The position numbers and the translations under genes were made by a program. The notes under the pieces are model-generated. The model was not told the origin of the DNA and searched no databases. It worked only from the letters and a program-made list of their open reading frames with translations. Of a stretch of 5,269 nt of DNA, positions 1 to 4,976 are shown one piece after another. Position 1 is the first letter of the stretch. The number at the start of each line of letters is the position of its first letter. This stretch comes from Actinobacteria bacterium UBA912 (lineage in GTDB: Bacteria > Actinomycetota > Coriobacteriia > Anaerosomatales > UBA912): the NCBI GenBank assembly GCA_002293965.1, contig DBEG01000048.1:1-5269 (forward strand). The letters are read 5' to 3'.

Positions 1-404
1 TTGATGTCAACGAACACGCGGAACCGATCTTCGGGATTCAGCATGTTCCGCAACAAATAGTAGTACATCTTGTAGTAAAAGGAATCGTGGCTGCCCTGGT
101 TAAAGTAGTCGTGATTCAGCTGCGGTTTATTCTCGACGACGAGGGCCCGAAAGCCCAGATCCGGTGCCTCAACAAAGTAGTCGACCAGCTCCAGATAGAA
201 GGCTTCACGGGCCTTCGATACTTTCGTCCACTTGAGTTGGCCGGTGGCGCGATTACGCGCCTTGATATCACGAATCGACCTGTGGTGTTGCTGCACATTG
301 GCCACCGGACAGATGATAGCGCCGAAGGACATAGCTGCAGCACCGTCACGCTCTAGGTGACAACTCTCGTCGCAGTAGATGTTGTACTCCACTAGAACCC
401 CCAT
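1..404 (-). CDS. DUF3800 domain-containing protein (N-terminal part, runs off the left edge)
   Basis: An open frame of 134 codons runs from an ATG at 404 to the window edge without a stop; an in-frame TAA lies upstream at 435-437. The translation has the DUF3800 signature: an N-terminal YNIYCDESCH segment (residues 7-16), a hydrophobic FGAIICPV strand (27-34), LKWTKVS (58-64), YLELVDYF (70-77), FRALVV (85-90), YYKMYYYLL (110-118) and a second acidic strand FRVFVDI (128-134) at the edge. The spaced acidic residues (D12, E13, D133) suggest a metal-dependent nuclease-like site, but that is inference; the family has no settled function. A GTG at 392 preceded by GGGGG five bases upstream is an equally good start and fits the usual short N-terminus of the family. 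The gene starts 22 bases beyond the same repeat box that precedes the SIR2 gene, which suggests it is the first gene of another cargo module. The C-terminal part is outside the window. Confidence 0.82.
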   Translation of the reverse strand, partial: MGVLVEYNIYCDESCHLERDGAAAMSFGAIICPVANVQQHHRSIRDIKARNRATGQLKWTKVSKAREAFYLELVDYFVEAPDLGFRALVVENKPQLNHDYFNQGSHDSFYYKMYYYLLRNMLNPEDRFRVFVDI

Positions 405-425
405 TCCGGCAGGCCGAGTCGTTGG

Positions 426-480
426 GCCTAACCATGCTTATCCCTCAACGCATAATACTCCAAGTGCTCTACCTAGCGAC
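426..480. repeat. Left copy of a ~55-base junction repeat (box A)
   Basis: This stretch matches 3826-3880 base for base at a constant offset of 3400, about three quarters identical by hand alignment and without gaps over most of its length. It begins with GCCTAAC and contains the perfect 15-base core CGCATAATACTCCAA at 449-463. Similarity stops sharply at the left end, about 22 bases before the DUF3800 start codon. Just to its right lies the decayed ppx tail. On the minus strand the core reads TTGGAGTATTATGCG; TATTAT could serve as a -10 element for the gene to the left, but no good -35 is visible. I favour an attachment-site or junction origin, possibly doubling as a leader or promoter. Confidence 0.75.
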
Positions 481-490
481 TCCAACACCC

Positions 491-582
491 CTGCCTCGAC
501 AGCGGGTTCCCGTAGAGGATAGCGTGCTCGCTCACGTTAGTCTCGGCGATTTGAATGAGTTTCGAGGGTGCAGTCGGGGTCG
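491..582 (-). pseudogene. Decayed duplicate of the 3' end of ppx
   Basis: These bases align with 4035-4125, the end of the intact ppx, with about 19 mismatches and one single-base insertion over ~91 positions by hand count. Read on the minus strand they encode a relic of the Ppx C-terminus, with DC-LE, then AET-VSEH-ILYG--LS; 19 of the last 27 residues agree. One extra T within 560-562 shifts the frame. The final methionine codon has become arginine, and the stop codon has become CAG (CTG at 491-493 on the plus strand). Mismatches are spread over all codon positions instead of falling at third positions, as expected for neutral decay. No upstream part of ppx is present, so it is a displaced tail fragment, most simply left when an element inserted at the gene's 3' end. 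Confidence 0.82.
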
Positions 583-601
583 AATACGCATCCTAAGGTG
601 T

Positions 602-665
602 CTGGCTAACGTTTGACGGATACCCTGCGAGCAAAGCGAGTCAGGTTGATCCGTTTGTTAGCCAG
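602..665. repeat. Imperfect inverted repeat spanning the end of the KTSC gene
   Basis: The outer arms CTGGCTAAC (602-610) and GTTAGCCAG (657-665) are perfect 9-base complements. Inside them CGGAT (617-621) pairs with ATCCG (649-653), and CCTG (624-627) with CAGG (642-645), leaving unequal bulges and a terminal loop of about 14 bases. The right arm includes the TAA stop codon of the KTSC gene (658-660). There is no T-tract after it on the minus strand, so it is not a standard Rho-independent terminator. It may be a processing or transcription-end hairpin for the operon, or a recombination site folded from one strand; the shape resembles integron attC sites, but the core bases do not fit that consensus fully. 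Confidence 0.5.
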
Positions 666-879
666 CGTGACGATGATGTGTCTTGTAGTTCAGCACATCA
701 TGGATGTACTTCCCGCGAGACTGGCCAGGCGCAGTGAACTCCTGCCATACATGCGGAGGGCAACCCTCGTAGCACCACTCGACTCCGTTTGTAAAACGAA
801 CCAGGATTGCCTCTGCAGAGGCGTCATACGCTTCCGCAACAATCCTTGAGGAGCCTTCGACCGGCAGCCACTCGATCAT
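658..879 (-). CDS. KTSC-domain small protein, third gene of the SIR2-HerA operon
   Basis: The 73-residue product is almost entirely one KTSC domain, the short domain named from the C-terminus of some lysyl-tRNA synthetases and suspected, but not shown, to bind RNA. Visible family features are the VEGSSRIVAEAYD start (residues 7-19), the strand ILVRFTNGVEWCYEGCP (25-41), whose WCY replaces the usual YxY centre, PHVWQEF (42-48), and the closing helix with S-RGKYIHDVL (54-63). I chose the ATG at 879 because it overlaps the herA stop as ATGA and has a strong GGAGAGGA ribosome site six bases upstream. A longer GTG start at 912 would add 11 unrelated residues. The overlap implies coupled translation with herA, so it probably works with the SIR2-HerA complex as a regulator, a sensor or a nucleic-acid-binding accessory. 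That role is inference from position only. Confidence 0.8.
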   Translation of the reverse strand: MIEWLPVEGSSRIVAEAYDASAEAILVRFTNGVEWCYEGCPPHVWQEFTAPGQSRGKYIHDVLNYKTHHRHAG

Positions 880-2642
880 TCTGATTCCTCTCCATCGTAG
901 GTACCGCGCCACGCGGTTAGAGCCTGAGCAACGTCTGGCATTACGGGTTTTCTGCGCCAGCTATCCACGGATGGATCTTCGGCGCTAGGCCAGGGGCTTG
1001 GGCAATCAAGTCGCGTTCGAGCAGGCAGTACGACCGCTTCTCCACTGATTATCGCCTCATGAGTCCGCAGGGAAGGCAGCGTCGCGGCGAGACCCGTGAT
1101 CGCGTCGGGAAGAGCGGCCTTGATGGCACCTTGGTCTTCGGAATTGGTGAGACGCAGCGCAATCAGCGTCCCGCACTGCGCCAGCGCGGTCTTTGGAAGC
1201 TCGGTTGGCCGCTGCGTGACCAGCAGCAGTCCAATGCCGTACTTGCGTCCCTCCCGAGCTATCCTGTTCGCCGAGCTCTGGGCCATGTCGCAGGCCGCTT
1301 CGCCGAGATAGCGATGGGCCTCTTCGAGAACGATCAGGACCGGACTCGGTCGACCGACCCCGGGCCCGGCGGGGTCTGTTCTCAAACAGACCTCGAACAG
1401 CAGGCCGAGCACGACTCCGATGGCCATCTCAGTCGCGATGGAGGGCACCCCGCTGAAGTCGAGTACTGAGATTGGCTTTGCGCCGCCAAGCCAATCTTGA
1501 ACGACTCCGACCAATGGATCAGGCCCAGCGGCGGTGCCGACGGGTTCCTGCAGAAAGCGCAGCTGCGGATCCAGTAGGCCAAGCCTCAGCAAGTTCGGGT
1601 TCGTGCCGTACGCGCCGTAGTTGGGCCCCTTGTGTGGCGGCTGACCGCCTGGACCGTAGCCTGTAAAGCGTGCCACCTGCAGCGAAGCGACATCGCCCGG
1701 CTCCTCGAGGCATGCTGTGGAGGGGTCGTTCTTGTCGTTCCGCGTCTCGCGATTCTCTGAGTCAAGAGTGTGCCAGACGCTGCGGAGATTGAACGGCACA
1801 GGCGTGTCTGCAGTGATGGATCCTGAGTCAAGGGTCAGCCACATCGCATCTTCCGCAAACTGACGACGAGATTCCGTCACGAGTTCTGCGAAACGGTTCG
1901 CGTAGGTTGCCCCGCCAGTGGTACCCGCGAACACTCGCAAGATGTCATTGGAGGGAAGCGCCCAAAACGGCACTCGAAGCCCCTCATCGCCATCAAGCAG
2001 CACGCTGCGAACGCTCGCACAGTCTCCCATGGCTGCTGCATACTCGCCGTGAGGGTCGATTACAACGATGTTGGCGGATGCCCAACCGCCATTGACGAAG
2101 TTCTGAAGAATGGATGTGACGGCGCTGGTCTTTCCCGACCCAGTTGATCCGACTATGGCAGCGTGTCTCACCACAAGCCGCGACGCATCCAGCGCTACTG
2201 GTACATCATCCGCAGCGGCGAGGCAGCCCACCCTGACATGTGCCTCATCCGGGTGAGGAAACACCGATGCGAGTTGGTCGGGCGTCGCGAAGTGAACCGG
2301 ATCGTCCAGGCCAGGATACGAACCAATGCCTCGTTGAAACCGACCGGTGCCGCGGTCAATCTCGCCAAGTAGCTGAACCTGCAGCCACCGCTCATCGCGC
2401 TGCGAGGTTTCCGCCGGAGCGATCGGTCCCGCGAGTTCCGCGATGCCGACTAGGGTTACTGTGGCCACTAGATCAACGAGCCCTTGCGGAATTCTGACAA
2501 GCGAGCCGATTTGGCCGACTGGCTGTAATCGACCGTGATAGATCGGGGCTATTCCAGCGAGATCAGGATCCAATGCAACAGTTACGGTTGCCCCAAGCAC
2601 GTGACGAACACGTCCAATGCATGTCGGCTCTCTTTCAGGCAT
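876..2642 (-). CDS. herA: HerA-type (DUF87) hexameric ATPase of a SIR2-HerA defence system
   Basis: The 588-residue protein has the layout of HerA/FtsK-superfamily ATPases. A beta-rich N-terminal domain resembling a HAS-barrel (about residues 7-75, IGRVRHVLGATVTVAL) comes first. Then follow Walker A GSTGSGKT (165-172), the strand IVVIDPHGEY (192-201) typical of HerA, a variable helical insert (about 230-390) containing a Gly/Pro/Asn-rich stretch (329-352), Walker B VLIVLEEAH (435-443), REGRKYG (463-469) and the sensor segment LLLVTQRPTELP (472-483). All key catalytic residues are present. Family members form hexameric rings that translocate DNA; in known SIR2-HerA systems the ring assembles with SIR2 subunits and is needed for phage protection. 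It overlaps the SIR2 stop by 8 bases and the KTSC start by 4. Its ATG at 2642 has GAGGA 11 bases upstream. Its base composition looks less GC-rich than that of ppx, consistent with transfer. It is unlikely to be an archaeal-style repair HerA, because no NurA or Mre11 gene is adjacent. Confidence 0.93.
   Translation of the reverse strand: MPEREPTCIGRVRHVLGATVTVALDPDLAGIAPIYHGRLQPVGQIGSLVRIPQGLVDLVATVTLVGIAELAGPIAPAETSQRDERWLQVQLLGEIDRGTGRFQRGIGSYPGLDDPVHFATPDQLASVFPHPDEAHVRVGCLAAADDVPVALDASRLVVRHAAIVGSTGSGKTSAVTSILQNFVNGGWASANIVVIDPHGEYAAAMGDCASVRSVLLDGDEGLRVPFWALPSNDILRVFAGTTGGATYANRFAELVTESRRQFAEDAMWLTLDSGSITADTPVPFNLRSVWHTLDSENRETRNDKNDPSTACLEEPGDVASLQVARFTGYGPGGQPPHKGPNYGAYGTNPNLLRLGLLDPQLRFLQEPVGTAAGPDPLVGVVQDWLGGAKPISVLDFSGVPSIATEMAIGVVLGLLFEVCLRTDPAGPGVGRPSPVLIVLEEAHRYLGEAACDMAQSSANRIAREGRKYGIGLLLVTQRPTELPKTALAQCGTLIALRLTNSEDQGAIKAALPDAITGLAATLPSLRTHEAIISGEAVVLPARTRLDCPSPWPSAEDPSVDSWRRKPVMPDVAQALTAWRGTYDGEESE
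886..893 (-). promoter_or_regulatory. Ribosome binding site of the KTSC gene
   Basis: GGAGAGGA on the minus strand, six bases before the ATG at 879, lies inside the end of herA. It is the best Shine-Dalgarno match in the operon and supports the ATG at 879 over the GTG at 912. Confidence 0.6.
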
Positions 2643-3804
2643 TAGGCGTGCCGTCCTCGTGCGACGCCGCGACCTGCCCCATTGCCGTCAAGAGCTCGTC
2701 CACGAGCTTATTGCTCCCCACAGAGCCTGCTGTACTGCGTGCTAGGTAGGCGGCTAGCTTAGAGAAGTCACCCAGCGTGAAGCGGTTTCCCTCCCACAAG
2801 CCTGGTGGCGGATCCTCTGGGGTCTCCCAGTCGGCGCGAATCCCGCCGATTATGCCCTCTGTTGAGCTTACCACTTGTAGATTGGGCGTGGCCAGAGCCT
2901 GCTCAGCCAGATGATCAGGAATCTGGCCGTAGCAGAGGGCAACGGTCTCGGAGCGCTCGCATCGGGCGGCCGCCTCGAAGACAACTTCATCCAAGTGGCT
3001 GTCGCCGAATGAGTACCCGGAGACAAGGACGAGGGTCTCGGGTTGCTGCAGTGACCGACGGAAACGATCAGCTAGTACTACGAAGGGAACTCTGCGCGAC
3101 TCCTCGTACTTCATGTCCGAGGGGTAGATCGCAGCTGTCCGACCCTCTGGGACCGCGTAGCCCATTCGAACGACGCGATCATCATCCCTGCGAGACCAGT
3201 TCACCGATCCATGGAGCTTCCACAGCCGTGCAAAGAAGGATGGAATCCACTCACGATCACTCGGAGTCGCCTCGACCAACTCGCTTCTGAAGCTACCCTC
3301 TAGGTTGCCGACGAAGCCGTCGAAGTAGGGGACCCCGCGGGCTTCCAGAGCCGTTTCGAGGAGTAGGTCGTAGTTCACAGTGAATATCTCCAGGGGCAGG
3401 TGGTACTCAGCCCGGGCGACCCACGCGGCGAACAGCTCGACCGGCTTGAGGTCGGCCCCGCCTAGCGAGAGAGCCTTGACAATCAGCTGACACACTTCGC
3501 GGTCGAGCGCAGCAGCCTGTGATCCCGACAAGCCGTCGACGGTCTGATCATCCTCGAGTAGCGCAGCTATTCGACGCAGCCGACTAAGCGCCTCTTCCAC
3601 GCTCCGGCCATTCAGCTGGAGCTGAAACGCGACCTTGCTCTGAGCCTCCAGCGAGTCAAGCAGACTGGCCTGCAGTGCGGCGACATCAGGGAGTCCGCAA
3701 GAAGCCCCAACTCCAGCGCCCAGAAAGACGCAGACGTGTCGGCTGCGGGTAGCCAGTTTGGCACCCAATCCCGATGCGAAGTTCAGCGGGTCGTGGCCTG
3801 ACAT
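2635..3804 (-). CDS. sir2: SIR2-family NADase-like defence effector
   Basis: The 389-residue protein carries a SIR2 Rossmann domain with recognisable NAD-binding motifs: FLGAGVGASCGLPD (27-40, the GAG-S--GLPD loop), EIFTVNYDLLLE (139-150, matching the TQN-D region, with N144 and D146), KLHGSVNW (196-203, with the catalytic-type His198) and VLVSGYSFGDSHLDE (259-273). The zinc-finger cysteines of sirtuin deacetylases are not evident, so it belongs with SIR2-like NAD+ hydrolases of prokaryotic immunity. About 115 further residues follow the last motif, probably helical and used for assembly. Paired with HerA directly downstream, it matches the SIR2-HerA anti-phage system, where activation on infection depletes NAD+ and stops the phage. 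I chose the ATG at 3804, preceded by GAGGGG, over an in-frame TTG at 3834 that lies within the junction repeat and lacks a ribosome site. It is the first gene of the operon; its promoter must lie in 3805-4034 or further upstream. Confidence 0.93.
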   Translation of the reverse strand: MSGHDPLNFASGLGAKLATRSRHVCVFLGAGVGASCGLPDVAALQASLLDSLEAQSKVAFQLQLNGRSVEEALSRLRRIAALLEDDQTVDGLSGSQAAALDREVCQLIVKALSLGGADLKPVELFAAWVARAEYHLPLEIFTVNYDLLLETALEARGVPYFDGFVGNLEGSFRSELVEATPSDREWIPSFFARLWKLHGSVNWSRRDDDRVVRMGYAVPEGRTAAIYPSDMKYEESRRVPFVVLADRFRRSLQQPETLVLVSGYSFGDSHLDEVVFEAAARCERSETVALCYGQIPDHLAEQALATPNLQVVSSTEGIIGGIRADWETPEDPPPGLWEGNRFTLGDFSKLAAYLARSTAGSVGSNKLVDELLTAMGQVAASHEDGTPNA

Positions 3805-3806
3805 AT

Positions 3807-3812
3807 CCCCTC
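3807..3812 (-). promoter_or_regulatory. Ribosome binding site of the SIR2 gene
   Basis: GAGGGG on the minus strand sits two to four bases before the ATG at 3804, which is a short spacing. It is still the only purine-rich site near a candidate start, and it favours 3804 over the TTG at 3834. Confidence 0.45.
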
Positions 3813-3825
3813 GATTCCCCAGTCT

Positions 3826-3880
3826 GCCTAACAATGCCTATATCTATCCGCATAATACTCCAAATGCGTTAACCTGCGAC
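3826..3880. repeat. Right copy of the ~55-base junction repeat (box B)
   Basis: This is the partner of 426-480, with the same perfect core CGCATAATACTCCAA at 3849-3863 and the same GCCTAAC left end. Here the core is flanked by the inverted arms CGCAT (3849-3853) and ATGCG (3864-3868) around ten bases, a symmetry typical of recombinase or operator sites. The SIR2 ATG lies 22 bases to its left, exactly the spacing seen between box A and DUF3800. On the minus strand TATTAT (3852-3857) could act as a -10 element, with TTGTCG (3877-3882) as a poor -35 at a 19-base spacing. Unlike box A, it is separated from the ppx tail by about 154 bases. Confidence 0.75.
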
Positions 3881-4034
3881 AATAAGATACAGTGAATACG
3901 TAGCGCTTCTGTGATATTCGCAAGGGTCACCCTAGAGCACCCGATGGCACAGTGCCTATCGTTCTTTCTTATACTGTTCGGCATAAGACCTTTCGCCGCC
4001 CCACACACCATCATACTGCAATCTCCCCCACCCC
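3881..4034. other. Gene-free AT-richer spacer between box B and ppx with small palindromes
   Basis: No coding frame of its own is convincing here. Three short symmetric sites are visible: AGGGTCACCCT (3923-3933) and GGCACAGTGCC (3946-3956), both 11-base odd palindromes whose centres are 23 bases apart, and CTTAT-ten bases-ATAAG (3968-3987). The first two have the spacing of paired operators on one face of the helix. The third has the same five-ten-five layout as the core of box B. The stretch has no counterpart between box A and the ppx relic, where only about ten bases remain. It is the natural place for the defence operon promoter, but I see no clear -35/-10 pair. Confidence 0.4.
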
Positions 4035-4976
4035 CTACATCGACAGCAGCGTCCCATAGAGGATGTCGTGCTCGCTGACGGTTGTCTCGGCAGTTTGGGC
4101 GAGTTCGAGGATGCAGTCGAGGACCATTGCGCCTGCCACGATCACCGGCGCTCTGCCCGGATGCAGGCCCACCACCTCGCGGCGCTCGGCCACCGTGAGT
4201 CCCGAGAGCATCGCGAGCATCGAGGCCACGTCGGCGCTGGTGATGCGCGATCCGTGCACTCGGGCCGGGTCGTAGACCGCGAGTCCCTGCTTGATCGCCG
4301 AGAGCGACGTCGCGGTCCCGGCGACCGAGACCAGCGTGTCGGGCGGCTCGAATCGCGGCTCGAAGAAGGCGCCAAGCTCGCCGAAGACCCACTCGCGGGC
4401 GCGCGCCAGCTCGCCTGGGGTCGGCGGGTCGGAGTGCAGAAAGGTCTCGGTGATCCTGCGCGAGCCCACGTCGATCGAGCGTGCGCGCTCGATGCGCCCG
4501 CGTCCGCCCGCGGCGTCGGTGGCTGCCGGGCGGCCCAGCACGAGCTCGGTCGAGCCTCCGCCGATGTCGTTGAGCAGCACGCGCGAGTAGCCAGCGCCCC
4601 AGGTCGCGCCCGCGAACGACAGCGCGGCTTCCTCGTCGCCGCCGATGATCTCGAGCGTGATGCCGGTCTCCCCGACCGCCGAAAGCAGGCTCTCGCCGTT
4701 GCTCGCGTCCCTCGATGCCGAAGTCGCGATCGCCCGCACGCGCTCGACTCCCGCGCTCGCCATCGCACGGGCATAGCGCGCCGCGACCTCGCGCACGCGC
4801 TCGATGGCATCTGCCGAAAGTGCGCCTGAGCCCGTGAGCCCTTCGCCCAGGTGCACGATATCGGTGCTGCGCTCCACTTCGGCGATCGAATGCGCGGTCA
4901 CATCGGCGATCAGCAGGCGCATCGTCACGGTGCCCAGGTCGATCGCGGCGAGCCTGCGGTGCGCCTCGGCGGGCAT
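4035..4976 (-). CDS. ppx: Ppx/GppA-family phosphatase (exopolyphosphatase or pppGpp phosphatase)
   Basis: The 313-residue protein belongs to the ASKHA-fold Ppx/GppA family, which hydrolyses inorganic polyphosphate or pppGpp in the cytoplasm. Motifs appear in order: AAIDLGTVTMRLLIAD (10-25, phosphate-1 loop), STDIVHLGEGL (38-48), IATSASRDASNG (83-94), IGGDEEA (111-117), LNDIGGGSTELVLG (135-148, phosphate-2), DVGSRRITE (169-177), SVAGTATSLSAI (217-228) and the C-terminal VSEHDILYGTLLS (300-312). At 313 residues it is the short form common in Actinomycetota, without the C-terminal HD-like domain of the E. coli enzymes. The ATG at 4976 overlaps the DUF501 stop as TGATG and starts directly before the first motif. 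A longer in-frame reading only shadows DUF501. Its tail is duplicated in decayed form at 491-582, so the present 3' end may have been supplied by the inserted element. Which substrate it prefers cannot be told from sequence. Confidence 0.95.
   Translation of the reverse strand: MPAEAHRRLAAIDLGTVTMRLLIADVTAHSIAEVERSTDIVHLGEGLTGSGALSADAIERVREVAARYARAMASAGVERVRAIATSASRDASNGESLLSAVGETGITLEIIGGDEEAALSFAGATWGAGYSRVLLNDIGGGSTELVLGRPAATDAAGGRGRIERARSIDVGSRRITETFLHSDPPTPGELARAREWVFGELGAFFEPRFEPPDTLVSVAGTATSLSAIKQGLAVYDPARVHGSRITSADVASMLAMLSGLTVAERREVVGLHPGRAPVIVAGAMVLDCILELAQTAETTVSEHDILYGTLLSM

Larger units (their letters stand above)
405..657. other. Gene-free stretch between DUF3800 and the KTSC gene
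   Basis: About 250 bases hold no convincing gene. Their content is box A (426-480), ten bases of linker, the ppx tail relic (491-582) and the left part of the inverted repeat that ends the KTSC gene. The short open frames here are not conserved in any way I can recognise. A promoter for DUF3800 should lie here, but no clear hexamer pair is visible. Confidence 0.6.
449..3863. mobile_element. Putative integrated defence module bounded by direct repeats at the ppx 3' end
   Basis: The interval between the two 15-base cores holds the displaced ppx tail and the complete KTSC, HerA and SIR2 genes. The order tail copy - cargo - box - intact ppx is what integration at the 3' end of a housekeeping gene produces. 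The exact crossover point cannot be fixed: it may lie in the box or inside the ppx tail, so the ends are approximate. No integrase, transposase or excisionase is present, so the module is either mobilised in trans, fixed in place, or part of a larger element extending to the left through DUF3800. The degraded tail argues for an old insertion. Confidence 0.5.

Noticed and set aside
426..541. Box A plus ppx relic as a true integron attC site
   Set aside because: GTTAGGC on the minus strand fits the core consensus, but no proper partner arm is found: the GTTAGTC at 535-541 comes from ppx-derived coding sequence, and there is no integron integrase.
422..616. Small plus-strand open frame across box A and the ppx relic
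   Set aside because: It is read through repeat and pseudogene sequence antisense to the relic and has no coding features.
658..912. Longer KTSC protein starting at GTG 912
   Set aside because: The extra residues (MARYLRWRGIR) come from inside herA in another frame, are not part of the KTSC domain, and the ATG at 879 has a much better ribosome site.
1059..1469. Long plus-strand open frames opposite herA, and similar ones opposite SIR2 and ppx
   Set aside because: They lie antisense to genes with clear motifs, show no recognisable domains, and are Arg/Pro/Ser-rich as expected for shadow frames in GC-rich DNA.
3802..3834. SIR2 start at TTG 3834
   Set aside because: It lies within the repeat box, has no purine-rich site upstream, and adds ten residues before the better placed ATG at 3804.
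3844..4392. Minus-strand frame of 182 codons overlapping the end of ppx and the spacer
   Set aside because: Its first part is a shifted reading of ppx, rich in Arg and Ala, and its tail simply runs through the non-coding spacer; no family features or ribosome site.
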